Assembly: GCA_024291935.2 (NCBI GenBank)
Contig: CM044310.1
Coordinates: 119,298,213 to 119,362,212 of the forward strand
Source: Okapia johnstoni
Lineage: Eukaryota > Chordata > Mammalia > Artiodactyla > Giraffidae
Direction: 5' to 3'
Length of the DNA: 64,000 bases
Part shown: in pieces, positions 55,726 to 64,000 of the stretch
Layout of the letters: each line of letters opens with the position of its first letter
Position numbering within the stretch: the first letter of the stretch is position 1
Position numbers and translations under genes: made by a program
Notes under the pieces: model-generated
Databases searched by the model: none
Seen by the model: the letters and a program-made list of their open reading frames with translations, nothing else
What the model was told of the DNA's origin: nothing

Positions 55726-58700
55726 CTCTGCTCCGGCTCCTGGCACAGCCTTGGTGTGGGGATAATCCACACATAAAAGTGCCAGAAGCAGAGTGCTGGG
55801 GGACTTCCCTGGAGGTCCAGCGGTTAAGAGTTTACCTTCCAACTGGTGGGGGGAGGCGGTCTGGGTTTGATCCCTGGTCGGGGAACTAAGATCCCACATG
55901 CCTTGTGGCCAAAAAACCAAAAATATAAAGCAGAAGCAATATTGTAACTAATTCAATAAAGAGTTTAAAAATGGTCCACATCAAAAAAAAAAAAGAAGTC
56001 TTAAAAAATGGGAAAGAAATGGAGGGTTGTTATGGGTAGTAATGAAGACACAGAGGTGGGAAGGCAGGGTGATTTTTTTTTAAAACAGTGGCACTGCAGA
56101 AAAAGGAAATTGCACAAGAAAAGGATCTTTGCGCGGAGACCTCTGGGGTTCTGACTACTCAGGATGTGCTCAACAAATAGGATGTGGGTTCTGGGTGGGC
56201 AGGTGGCCCCAGGGACTCCTCACCATGTGGAAATGAGTGGGGTCAAAAGAGGCCAGAAACAGGTTCTCCAAAACGCAAAGAGTCCAGGGTGGGGGTCTCA
56301 GGTCAAGGGTCTAAGGGCAGCTCTAATTCGAGGTCACTAAACCACGAGGCTCAGTGGTAAAGAATGTGCCTGCCAAGCAGGAGATGCAGGTTCGAACCCT
56401 GGATCGGGAAGATCCCCTGGAGGAGGAAATGGCAACCCACTCTAGTATTCTTGCCTGGAGAATCCCATGGACAGAGGAGCCAGGTAGGCTACAGTCCACA
56501 AGGTGGCAAAAGAGTCAGACACGACTGAAGTGACTCAGCACACTCGCACAAACTGCAGAGTCCGGGGGTGGGGGCGGAGGGCATCTCAGGTCACAGGTCT
56601 AAGGGCAGCTCTGATGTGACGTAGGGGTTTGGGGATCAGCATTTGGGAAGATGCTTCAAGCCCCGGGACACAACCAGCTTGTCCCAGGAGGTCACAGAGG
56701 TAAAGGACATGTTCCTGGGGAGGGGGGCACTCACAGCACCACCTGCAGCCTGCACTTGGGGTGCCGGAGCCCCTGGCAAAGCAGCTGCATGCCCGGCAGC
56801 CCCAGGGCATTGCCACTGAGGTCCATCCTCAGTAAATGCTTGTTGGCGATCAGCGCGGTCGTGAGGTCCTGGCAGACGGAGCTGGAAACTCGGCATCTCT
56901 TCAACCTGGGATGCAAAGAAGAAAAGAGCCTGGTGATTTCGTTTGGGGATGTTTTGTAAAGGGGCTTCCCAGGTGGCACTAGTAGTAAAGAACCCGCCTG
57001 CCAATGTAGGAGATGTAAGAGGTGCAGATTCGATCCCTGGGTCGGGAAGATCCCCTGGAGGAGGGCATGGAGACCCACTCCAGTATTCCTGCCTGGAGAA
57101 TCCCATGGACAGAGAAGCCTCGCGGGCTACAGTCCATGGGGTCACAAAGAGTGGGACCCGACTCAGCAACTAAACAACAACAAGAACCAAGTGTGTATAT
57201 TTTAATCTCATCCCCTAATTTATTCCTCCTCTCCCCATTCTCTCTTCTTTTCTCCATCACTACAAGAAGGTAATTAAGTTAAAGTGAGGTCATTAGGGTG
57301 GACCCTGGTCCAATATGACTGGTGTCCTTATATGGAGAGGAGATTAGGACACAGACACACACAGAGGAAAGACCGTGTGAGGACACAGGGAGAAGGTGGC
57401 CGTCTGCAAGGCAAGGAGAGAGGCCTCAGAGGAAACCAAGCCTGCTGACTCCTTGATCTGGAACTTCCAGCCTCCACAGCTTTGAGAAAATCAAAGTCCA
57501 TCATTTAAGTCATCCAGCCTGTGGTGCTTTGTTATGGGAGCCCAAGCAAACATCATCCTATGATTTTTTTTTTTATTTTGGCCACACCACGCAGCTTGCA
57601 GGATTTTAGTTCCCCAACCAGGAATTAAACCCATGCCCCCTGCAGTAGAAGCAGGAAGTCTTAACCTCTGGACCACCAGGGAAGTCCCATCCTATGCTCT
57701 TTCTGACGGAGCCCCTTGAGATGGAACGGTAGGGCCCCCAGAAGCTCACAGACCAGCCTGGACTCACCTCAGGTTCTGCAGTCTGCAGTTGGGGTGTCTG
57801 AGTCCTTGACACAGCAGCTTCACTCCCCGGCTTCCCAGGGCGTTGCTGTGCAAAGCCAGCTCCACCAGGTTGGGGTTGGTGCTGAGGGCAGCAGCGAGCT
57901 GCTCGCTGTAGATGTCGGGTAAAACGTGCCTCTCGGGGCTGCAGGAAGGACAGACAGGACCGTCGATTTATGGAGATGTTTGGCCCCTGCACGCATGCTT
58001 CGTCCCTCAGTCGTCTTCCACTTTTTGCCCGCCAGGCTCCTCTGTCCGTGGAATTTCCCAGTAAGAAGACTGGAGTGGGTTAGCATTTCCTTCTCCGGGG
58101 CATTTTCCCACCCCAGGGATTGAACTCACGTGTCCTGTGTCTCCTGCATTGGCAGGTGGGTTCTTTACCACCAAGCCTGCGGGCTTCCCAGGTGGCGCTA
58201 TTGGTCAAGAACCCGCCTGCCAATACAGGAGACCTAAGAGACAGAGGTTCGATCCCTGGGTCGGGAAGATCCCCTGGAGGAGGGCATGGCAACCCACTCC
58301 AATAGTCTTGCCTGGAGAATCCCAAGGACAGATGAGCCTGGCGGGCTACAGCCCATGGGGTCGCAAAGAGTCAGACACAGCTGAAGCGACCTAGCACACG
58401 CTCGCACCAGGGAAGCTCTATATTTGAGTATGGACTGGGTATTAGAAGATATTAAGGAACTGTGTTTTTTGGTTGTTGTTTTTGTGTTTTGCTACGCTGA
58501 TCGATCCCTGGGTTCAATACCAGATTGAATCCAGACCCTTCGCAGTGACAGCGGGAAGCCCCAACCACTGGAAAGTGAAAGTGAAAGTGAAGTCACGCAG
58601 TCACGTCCAACTCTTTGCGACCCCATGGACTGCAGCCTATCAGGTTCCTCCGTCCATGGGATTTTCCAGGCAAGAGTACTGGAGTGGGTTGCCATTTCCT

Positions 58701-61700
58701 TCTCCTGGAGATCTTCCTGACCCAGGGATTGAACCCAGGTCTCCCGTATTGTAGGCAGATGCTTTACCGTCTGAGCCACCAGGGAAGTCCCCTAACTACT
58801 GGACCACCAGGAAATTCCCGGGAATTATTAGTTTTGTTGGGAATGAAGATGCCACGGTGAAGGAAGCGGGCACAGGTTCGATCCCTGGTTGGGGAAATAG
58901 GATCCCACAAGCCTAGCAGGAGCAACCCTCCCCCAAATTTTTTTTGAGGAAAAAATAAAATAGATGAAGCACATTTGGCAAAATGTTGCTAACTGGTCAA
59001 ATAAATGATGAATATATATATATATATATATATATTCATCTATCTATCTATCTATCTATGTGTACTCTGTGTATATTTGAAATAGTCCATTGTAACTTTT
59101 TTTTTTTTTTCAAAAGCATTAGCCAGCAATAGAGAGGGCAGAAAACCACACAGCTCTGCTCCTTGTTGATTTACTTACTAACAGGGAGCTCTTTACATTT
59201 ACTGGTTTATTTATTTTGGCCGTGCCATGCAGCATGGGGCATCTAAGTTCCAACCAAGGATTGAACCCACTGCCCCTGCCGCAGAAGCACAGAGTCTTAA
59301 CCACTGGACCACCAGGGGAAGCCCCAGGGAGCTCTTTAAAGCCTTTCATCTGTACTTGCGGTTCTCAAGTGTGGTCCCCAGGCCAGCAGCATCACCTGCT
59401 CTTCTGGTCTTCATTCTCTTTCAGTCAAGTTTGGGTGTTTCCCCCTATTATGCTGTCTTATGTCAATTTAATTCTTAGGTCCAGCCAGAGACCCTAAGAA
59501 GGAAGAGGATTCTTTTTCCCCTGCGGTTCCAAAGCTGATGAAATCATTCTGAGACTGCACAAACAATGATTCCATCCATTTCCCCACATATTTGCCTTTC
59601 CACAGTTTGCCGCACCGGACGCTCACAACCCTTTTCTTTTGTCTTGCCACAGCCCTAAAAACGTTCTTTCGTTAAGACTGTATGTAAGCCCACATTCTTT
59701 TTGTTTAAAATTTATTTTTAATTGGAGGATAATTGCTTACAACACTCTGTTGGTTTCTGCCATACACCAACATGAATCAGCCATAGGTATACGGAGGTCC
59801 CCTCTCTATTGAACCTCTCTCCCATCTCCCATCCCTCTAGGTTGTCACAGAGCACCAGGTTGAGCTCCCTGAGTCAAACAGCAGATTCCCACTGGCTGTC
59901 TGATTTACATATCCAATGCATATGTTTCCATGCTCCTCTCTCAGTTCCTCCCACCCTCTCCTTCCCCCACTGTGTCCACAAGTCTGTTCTCTTTGTCTGT
60001 CTGTGTCTCCATTGCTGTCCTGTGAATAGGTTCATCAGTACCATCTCTCTAGACTCCATATATATATATATATATATATATATGCATAAGCCCAAATTCT
60101 ACGGATCCCTTTGGGTTACTCATTTCTGGGTCCATCCACGTGTAAGTGGGAACGAACCTGCCAATAAACTTTTTTTTTCAGCTTGTGAAGCTGTATTTTG
60201 TAAGTCTAATTTATAAGCCCCCAGTTTCACAACCTAAGAGAGAAGGAAAAAAGAACATTCCCTTTCTACTCCACTTACGTTGAAAGCCTTGCTTCTAAGG
60301 TGACTCCTCAGTCACCAAACAAACCAAAACAAAGTCCTAGCCAAACACACACACAGAGAACGTCACTTCTCAGTTTCCTTCAATGACCACCTTCTTTCAT
60401 GTTGCCCTTCCCCCTCCAAGTCACTGTCTGCCACATAATATTACCGGGTTTTACTTTCTTCGTAATAGGTAACTCTCTTTGCAACTACCTTAATCATCCA
60501 TTTCATTTCATTGACCTGTTTATTTATTTATTCTTGTTTGTCTATCTTTCTTCTCCATTGGATATTTGCTCTGTTACGGGCACTGGCTGGCTTATTCATA
60601 CTGTCTTTAATCTATAAAAAAAAATGCCCAGCAACAAGGACCTACTTACTGTATAGCACAGGGAACTATACTCAATATCTTGTAATAAGTTATAATGGAA
60701 AAGAATCTGAAAAAGTATATACATATGTATTATATCTGAGTCACTTGGCTGTACACCTGAAAGTAACACAGCATCGTCAATCAACCACACCTCAATGTGA
60801 AAAAATTTTTAAGAAAAAAAAAAAAGACCATATAGTAAGTTTAGAAAATCCCTGGGAATTCCCTGGAGCTCTAGTGCTTAGGACTGTGTGCTGTCACTGC
60901 CAGGGGCCCCGGTTCCATCCCTGCTCAGGGAACTAAGATCCCCTAAGCCCGGTAGGGCAAGGACAAGGAAAAAAAAAGCCTGAAAAAAAAGGGAGAGCCC
61001 AGCCCACAGATACAAGGTCCTGGATAATATATGTTGACTGGATACATTCTCCTTGACACGGGCCACTATTTAGTCCTGATAAGTATTGCTTAGGGCTTCC
61101 CTGGTGGCTCAGTGGTAAAGAATCCGCCTGCAATGCTGGAGACCTGGGTTCCATTCCTGGGTCGGGAAGATCCCCTGGAGAAGGGCATGGCAACCCACTC
61201 CAGTATTCTTGCCTGGAGAATCCCATGGACAGAGGAGCCTGGCAGGCTACAGTCCATGGGGTTGTAAAGAGTTGGACACAACTGAGCAACAGTTAGTGGT
61301 TTTGTTCTTGTTTAAGGACAAGAAAACGACCTGGGCACTGTTGACACTTTGGAGCCAAATCGTTCTTAGTGATGGAGGCTGCCCTGTGCATTGTAGGATA
61401 TTTTTACAGCATCCCTGACCTCCACCCACCAGACCCCAGCATCTGTCTGATCTCCCCTAACTGACAGCGAAATCCTTCTCCACATATTGCCAACTATCTC
61501 CTAGGATGGGGAAGACAGTCACTTGCTTTGAGAACATGAACTTGGCTAAGGGCAGGAACTTGGGGAGCGAGCCCCAGCAAATACTTACGACATTGCTAGG
61601 GGCCATCTCAGCCCGTCTTCTCCATCCGCCTGGTAGGCAGCCCCGAACAGCTGCAGCACCTCGGCGTTCCTGCAGCTCTTCACACAAAAGGAGGACACCA

Positions 61701-63272
61701 TGTGTTCCATCTTGGTGGTGATGTTGTTGACCACGACCACTTGGAAGTGGCTGAGGGCTTGTTGGATGAATTCCTCCTCCTGGAGCTCGTACAAGCAGCC
61801 GAAGACCTCCAGGGCGCCCCGCTTCAGGGTGGACCCCTCGCTCCGAGCCTTGCGGTGGATCCACTCGAGCAGCTCCGTCTTGACGCCAGGCGAGACCTTC
61901 CAGCCCAGCGTCTTCTCCAGGTAGCTCCTGGTCTCCTCGTTCAGAAGTCCAAACAGGAAACGGACCGTGATGGCTAAGAAGCTCCTCTCGGAGAAGGCGT
62001 ACTCGGCCAGCAACCTGCTGAGGTCCTGCTCGGGGCCGGACTCGCTCTCTCCATCATCCAAGACGTAGTGCATGGCCGCGAAGAACTCCTGGAAACTCAG
62101 GTGGATGAAACTGTAGAGCGTCTCGCAGTTGATGTCCTTCTGGAAGATGTTCATGTTGAGGAAGGAAGAGACGTCGGCCGAGTCCAGGCCGTGCTCCCAG
62201 AGGTCGCGCTCCGCAAAGAGGATCTTCTGTTCCCAGAGGCCGTGGGCCGCCAGGGCACACAGCCCCCTCCGGTTGGGTGGAGATGGCAGGGTGGGGGTCC
62301 CCGGCTTGGGTTGCATCAGACTCAGGAGGTAGAGCAGGTACACGGCAGTCGTGGTCCTCGACCTCCGTCTTAAGAGCCCCCCGCCCTCCAGTTGCTGCTT
62401 GAGGCAGGTGCAGACCACCCAGCACACCATGGGGACAAAACACAGAGTGAAGAGGGGCTCGTCGTCCCTCACGAAGCTGAAGACCTGGCCGGCCTGCTCC
62501 CCGTCGTGGAAATACCTGTGGAAGTACTCCTTGCGCTCGGCCTCGGAGAAGCCCAGGATCGTCACGTGCCTGGGATGCTCGAGTGAGCGCTGGAGCTTGG
62601 CCAGAGCGGTGGGCCGCGTGGTGATGAGCAGAGACAGCTCGGGCAGGAGTTTCTTACGAATCAGGCTGCCCAGGAGGACCTCCGCCGGCACTTTCTTCTC
62701 CCAGCAGAGGCACCAGGGGCCCTGGGGGTCGTGGAAGGAGGGTCTGAGCTCGTCAAAGCCGTCCATGATGATGAGGAGACGCTCAGGCACGCGGACGAGC
62801 TCCTGGAGAGGAGCGCAGGGCTCCAGCCAGCAGCTGGCCAGGAGGTCTCGTGCGCTGTGCTCCGCGTTGCCCCGGTTCATCTCCCGGCAGTTGATGTAGC
62901 AGACGTAGTCGAACCTGTCTTGGAAGAGCTTCCCGTCGGCCCAGTCGACCATCACTTTGTGGGCCAGCATGGATTTGCCCATGCCCGCCGCGCCCTGCAG
63001 AACCACGGTGCGCGGGGGCTCCGGGCGCTCTTCATCCGGCTCGAAGAGGGCCTCGATCTGGATGAGGCTGGCCGGCTGGCCGGCGGTCCCCGCGTGTCCC
63101 CGGCCCATGTCCAAGAGCTTCTGCTGGGCCCGCCTGGGGCTGGAGTGTTCCTTCGCCAGGAGGAGCCGTGTGTACCGGTGGCTGAGGTTGACGCATTCCC
63201 CCAGGCGCGCGTTGCGGTCTTCCATCAGCCGGAATTTCCTGCGGACGTAGTCTCTGTAGGTTTCCTGGGGAT
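47179..63272 (-). CDS. NLRP12: NLRP12, exons 3-10 (NACHT to stop); 5' exons outside the window
   Basis: Eight exons join in phase: 61589-63272, 57768-57938, 56735-56905, 54564-54734, 52142-52312, 50791-50961, 47755-47925 and 47179-47266. The product follows human NLRP12 closely through the NACHT domain and seven LRR-type units to the C-terminus PYLDIGC. NLRP12 is a cytosolic NOD-like receptor that in mammals dampens NF-kB signalling and can join inflammasomes. Visible motifs: Walker A GAAGMGKS (62971-62994), Walker B region IIMDGFDEL (62746-62778), ITTRPTAL, and the winged-helix end FIHLSFQEFFAAM. No stop or frameshift is present in any exon. The pyrin-domain exon must lie to the right of 64000. 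The only odd points are the diverged end of the NACHT exon and an LTR beside one acceptor. Confidence 0.95.
47488..47697 (+). mobile_element. Bov-tA-type SINE
   Basis: gggcttcccgtggtggctcaaac...gaccgagtgactgagcacac; NLRP12 intron 9. Confidence 0.9.
47755..47925 (-). CDS. NLRP12: NLRP12 LRR exon 9
   Basis: 171 bp, acceptor cgtcttccacag, donor gtaagaga. Encodes LDSCSLTGKACEDISSAL and DLYLTNNALGNTGVRLLCER. Confidence 0.94.
48110..48185 (+). repeat. L1 3' tail, sense
   Basis: ctgtacagtagaatctaacacaacattgtaaagcaactatac. Confidence 0.7.
48195..48475 (-). mobile_element. CHR-type SINE, long form, antisense
   Basis: ttttggttgtgctgggtcttcattgctg...accactgagccaccagtgaagccc. Confidence 0.8.
48476..49465. 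other. NLRP12 intron 8 sequence, unassigned
   Basis: No exon signal. Poly-T near 48985-48997. Confidence 0.35.
49468..49725 (+). mobile_element. CHR-type SINE, long form
   Basis: gggcttccttggtggtccagtgg...cagcagccaagacccagtgtggcc, A-rich tail. Confidence 0.83.
49825..50165 (+). mobile_element. CHR-type SINE, long form, with Bov-tA-like patch
   Basis: ctgggcttccctggtggtcccgtgg...acgacccagcacagcccaaaataag; the patch ctaagagattcttgaccatctgagccaccag (about 49990-50020) looks foreign. Confidence 0.72.
50295..50450 (-). mobile_element. CHR-type SINE, antisense
   Basis: ggtcttagttgaggcatgtgggatctag...ccggaccacctgggaagcccc. Confidence 0.82.
50791..50961 (-). CDS. NLRP12: NLRP12 LRR exon 8
   Basis: 171 bp, acceptor atgtcttcccag, donor gtgagtgg. 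Encodes LGICRLSSAACEGLSAVL and ELDLSFNDLGDRGMSLLCEG. Confidence 0.94.
51010..51122 (-). mobile_element. CHR-type SINE, antisense
   Basis: ctcagttcctcgaccagagattgaaccc...tggaccacgagggaattccc. Confidence 0.78.
51270..51392 (-). mobile_element. CHR-type SINE, antisense
   Basis: gggatcttagttccccaaccaaagattgaaccc...tggaccgccagggaat. Confidence 0.8.
51544..51592. repeat. (CA)n microsatellite, about 24 units
   Basis: Uninterrupted ca run in NLRP12 intron 7. Confidence 0.95.
51768..51960 (+). mobile_element. CHR-type SINE with A-rich tail
   Basis: gggacttccctggtggtccagtgg...cctgcttgctgcaagtaagaccc. Confidence 0.82.
52142..52312 (-). CDS. NLRP12: NLRP12 LRR exon 7
   Basis: 171 bp, acceptor ggattttctgcag, donor gtgagtcc. 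Encodes LKICLLTGAACEDLASTL and ELDLSLNDLGDPGALLLCEG. Only 22 bp of native intron separate the acceptor from an LTR. Confidence 0.93.
52335..53481 (+). mobile_element. Solo endogenous retroviral LTR, 1,147 bp, in NLRP12 intron 6
   Basis: Starts tgtgccggga, ends gactccggca; flanked by the 4-bp repeat agcg (52331-52334, 53482-53485), as gammaretrovirus-like (class I) insertions leave. It carries a TATA-like aaatataaaaact near 53350 and AATAAA in aacaataaagtcgg near 53372. No viral genes. Confidence 0.78.
53535..53965 (-). repeat. L1 3' end, antisense
   Basis: cagtagacttgatttacaatgttctgttaatacctgctg...aggtccatccatgttgctgc. Confidence 0.8.
53970..54300 (+). repeat. L1 ORF2-end fragment, sense
   Basis: aaatagacaattctccaaagaagacataaatggcc, then gatgtggagaaattggaacc. 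Confidence 0.8.
54305..54512 (-). mobile_element. Bov-tA-type SINE, antisense
   Basis: tgtgttcagttgtgagcgactc...ccgtctgagcctcaggcaagccc. Confidence 0.87.
54564..54734 (-). CDS. NLRP12: NLRP12 LRR exon 6
   Basis: 171 bp, acceptor tttcctcccaag, donor gtgagttc. Encodes LRKCQLEAGACRELASVL and ELDLTGNALEDSGLRLLCQG. Confidence 0.94.
54828..55012 (+). mobile_element. Bov-tA-type SINE
   Basis: gcttccctggtggcttgatggaaaag...tgaaagagctggacacaaacc. Confidence 0.85.
55205..55365 (-). mobile_element. CHR-type SINE, antisense
   Basis: ccttagttctcagaccagggattgaaccc...ctgaaccaccagggaattccc. Confidence 0.82.
55690..55722. repeat. (CA)n microsatellite
   Basis: tacacaca run after a poly-A stretch, NLRP12 intron 5. 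Confidence 0.92.
55800..55928 (+). mobile_element. CHR-type SINE
   Basis: ggacttccctggaggtccagcgg...cggggaactaagatcccacatgcc. Confidence 0.85.
56340..56548 (+). mobile_element. Bov-tA-type SINE
   Basis: gaggctcagtggtaaagaatgtgcc...cgactgaagtgactcagcacac. Confidence 0.9.
56735..56905 (-). CDS. NLRP12: NLRP12 LRR exon 5
   Basis: 171 bp, acceptor ttgcatcccag, donor gtgagtgc. Encodes LKRCRVSSSVCQDL and MDLSGNALGLPGMQLLCQG. Confidence 0.94.
56962..57180 (+). mobile_element. Bov-tA-type SINE
   Basis: gcttcccaggtggcactagtagtaaag...gactcagcaactaaacaacaac. Confidence 0.9.
57562..57690 (-). mobile_element. CHR-type SINE, antisense
   Basis: attttggccacaccacgcagc...ctggaccaccagggaagtccc; NLRP12 intron 4. 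Confidence 0.85.
57768..57938 (-). CDS. NLRP12: NLRP12 LRR exon 4
   Basis: 171 bp, acceptor ccttcctgcag, donor gtgagtcc. Encodes SPERHVLPDIYSEQLAAAL and ELALHSNALGSRGVKLLCQG. Confidence 0.94.
57990..58183 (-). mobile_element. Bov-tA-type SINE, antisense, partial
   Basis: catgcttcgtccctcagtcg...ggcaggtgggttctttaccacc. Confidence 0.8.
58184..58402 (+). mobile_element. Bov-tA-type SINE, head to head with the previous one
   Basis: gggcttcccaggtggcgctattggtc...cagctgaagcgacctagcac. Confidence 0.88.
58480..58820 (-). mobile_element. CHR-type SINE, antisense, split by a Bov-tA
   Basis: Halves 58480-58570 (ending cccaaccactgg) and 58793-58820 (aactactggaccaccagg) flank the nested SINE. Confidence 0.78.
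58571..58790 (-). mobile_element. Bov-tA-type SINE, antisense, nested
   Basis: aaagtgaaagtgaaagtgaagtcacgcagtc...accgtctgagccaccagggaagtcccc. Confidence 0.88.
59007..59058. repeat. Palindromic (AT)n followed by (TCTA)n
   Basis: gatgaa-(TA)11-ttcatc forms a perfect 34-bp palindrome (59007-59040), followed by tatc repeats to 59058. NLRP12 intron 3. Confidence 0.9.
59195..59325 (-). mobile_element. CHR-type SINE, antisense
   Basis: attttggccgtgccatgcagcatgg...ctggaccaccaggggaagcccc. Confidence 0.83.
59326..59699. other. NLRP12 intron 3 sequence, unassigned
   Basis: No exon or repeat recognised. Confidence 0.35.
59700..60110 (-). repeat. L1 3' end, antisense, ending in (TA)n
   Basis: attggaggataattgcttacaac...gaatcagccatagg...ctgtgtccacaagtctg; (TA)n at 60057-60083. 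Confidence 0.83.
60620..60825 (+). repeat. L1 3' end, sense
   Basis: ctgtatagcacagggaactatactcaatatcttgtaataag...caatgtgaaaaaattttt. Confidence 0.83.
60853..60985 (+). mobile_element. CHR-type SINE
   Basis: gggaattccctggagctctagtgc...cagggaactaagatcccc. Confidence 0.83.
61092..61302 (+). mobile_element. Bov-tA-type SINE, close to consensus
   Basis: agggcttccctggtggctcagtggtaaag...ggacacaactgagcaac. Confidence 0.92.
61315..61440 (-). mobile_element. MER5-type fossil, antisense
   Basis: gggcactgttgacactttggagcc...gccctgtgcattgtaggatattt...agcatccctgacctccaccc. Confidence 0.68.
61589..63272 (-). CDS. NLRP12: NLRP12 NACHT exon (1,684 bp)
   Basis: Acceptor ctctccattag at 63273 and donor gtaagtat at 61588; the exon enters at phase 1 and leaves at phase 2. 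It encodes DPQETYRDYVRRKF, the nucleotide-binding core, the winged helix and NACHT-associated helices ending CVKSCRNAEVLQLFGA. The last residues (GLRWPLAMS) differ from, and are shorter than, the human exon end. The ATG at 63297 is in the intron and is not the real start. Confidence 0.95.
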
Positions 63273-63479
63273 CTAATGGAGAGGAATGAAGGACCATGAA
63301 AGATTGGTCAGCAGCCTTTAATGAATGCGTGCATTAATGCACACCGTGGTCTAGTGAACTATCTGCTTTGCGATGACCTTGGAAGTCTTTTCTAGATGGA
63401 GCCTGGGAACTTTGGTACTTTGGTACAACAACACAGATCTTGCCTCCTTGTGGGAAGCAGAAGCATCAACATGGGAACT

Positions 63480-63506
63480 ATTTTTTTTTTTTTTTTTTTT
63501 TTTTTA
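63480..63506. repeat. Poly-T run
   Basis: About 26 consecutive T in the intron upstream of the NACHT exon. Confidence 0.9.
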
Positions 63507-63692
63507 ACTTCCCAGGTGGCTCAGATGGTAAAGAATCCGCCTGTAATATGGGAGTTGGGGAGATCCCCTGGAGAAGGGGACAGCTACCCACTCCAGTATT
63601 CTGGCCTGGAGAATTCCATGGACAGAGGAGCCTGGTGGGCTGCAGTTCATAGGGTCACAAAGAGTCAGACACAACTGAGCGACTTTCACACT
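63507..63692 (+). mobile_element. Bov-tA-type SINE
   Basis: cttcccaggtggctcagatggtaaag...gacacaactgagcgactttcac. Confidence 0.9.
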
Positions 63693-63704
63693 TGATGTTA
63701 GTAG

Positions 63705-63890
63705 GTGGCCCAGTGGTAAAGAATGTGCCTGCCAGTGCAGGAGATGCGGGTTCAGTCTTTGGCTTGGAAAGATTCCCTGGAGAAGGAAACGGCAACCCCC
63801 TCCAGTATTCTTGACTGGGAAATGCTATGGACAGAGGACCCTGGAGGGCTGCAGTCCATGGGGTCTCGCAAGAGTCAAATATGGCTGAGC
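63705..63890 (+). mobile_element. Bov-tA-type SINE
   Basis: taggtggcccagtggtaaagaatgtgcc...gtctcgcaagagtcaaatatgg. Confidence 0.87.
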
Positions 63891-63892
63891 TC

Positions 63893-64000
63893 ACATGCAG
63901 CGATAGTTGATTTATTTTACTGTGTTGTACCCATCTCTGCTGTACAGCAAAGTGACTCACTTATACACATATGGACATTCTTTTTCTAAATATTCTTTTC
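63893..64000 (-). repeat. L1 3' end, antisense, cut by window edge
   Basis: ctgctgtacagcaaagtgactcacttatacacatatgg. Confidence 0.75.

Noticed and set aside
56636..57169. 177-codon minus-strand ORF
   Set aside because: Mostly antisense Bov-tA fused by chance to NLRP12 exon 5 in another frame.
62351..62899. 182-codon plus-strand ORF opposite the NACHT exon
   Set aside because: Antisense shadow of the same exon.
62731..63276. 181-codon plus-strand ORF opposite the NACHT exon
   Set aside because: It is the antisense shadow of GC-rich NLRP12 coding sequence; no homology or promoter.
1..64000. CRISPR arrays, operons, tRNA genes
   Set aside because: tRNA-like boxes belong to SINE heads; no spaced direct repeats; the DNA is mammalian.
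63273..64000. NLRP12 pyrin-domain exon at the right edge
   Set aside because: Only poly-T, two Bov-tA SINEs and an L1 end are present; no PYD-like reading frame.

Overview
The window is mammalian nuclear DNA from a ruminant, most likely a bovid. It is packed with ruminant-type retroposons: Bov-tA and Bov-A2 SINEs, BovB (RTE) 3' ends, bovine-type L1 3' ends and artiodactyl tRNA-derived (CHR-type) SINEs. It also holds two spliced genes and one microRNA cluster. From NLRP12 next to the miR-371 family cluster, I infer the locus corresponds to human 19q13.42 (cattle chromosome 18). Species and chromosome are inferences.

Region 1 (about 3.3-10.9 kb, minus strand) holds a complete, intron-containing cationic amino acid transporter gene of the CAT-3 (SLC7A3-like) type. 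Eleven coding exons join in phase with GT/AG borders, from an ATG at 10543-10545 to a TAG at 3630-3632, giving 622 codons. A 5' non-coding exon, a four-codon upstream ORF and a poly(A) signal can also be placed. The reading frame is intact, but several positions that are near-invariant in CATs are changed, including a Glu-to-Gln change at the position of mouse CAT-1 Glu107 and Arg-Arg in the TM1 loop.

Region 2 (about 14.3-22.8 kb) looks like a decayed tandem copy of region 1. It keeps sequence like that downstream of the gene (14.33-16.1 kb) and like its 5' exon and flank (20.87-22.75 kb). The coding exons are gone and repeats and an LTR fill the space. From 22.8 to 43.4 kb I find no gene, only SINEs, LINEs, solo LTRs and unassigned sequence.

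Region 3 (43.5-44.8 kb, plus strand) is a compact microRNA transcription unit: TATA box, candidate splice sites, a miR-371 hairpin, a miR-372/373-type hairpin and an AATAAA signal.

Region 4 (46.8-63.3 kb, minus strand) is NLRP12 from the NACHT exon to the stop codon: one 1,684-bp NACHT exon, six 171-bp LRR exons and an 88-bp last exon, all in phase, with a poly(A) signal. The pyrin-domain exon lies beyond the right edge. A long LTR sits 22 bp from one NLRP12 splice acceptor. The miRNA cluster and NLRP12 are tail to tail, about 2 kb apart. The genes show no direct functional link: one transporter, one embryonic-type miRNA cluster and one innate immune regulator.
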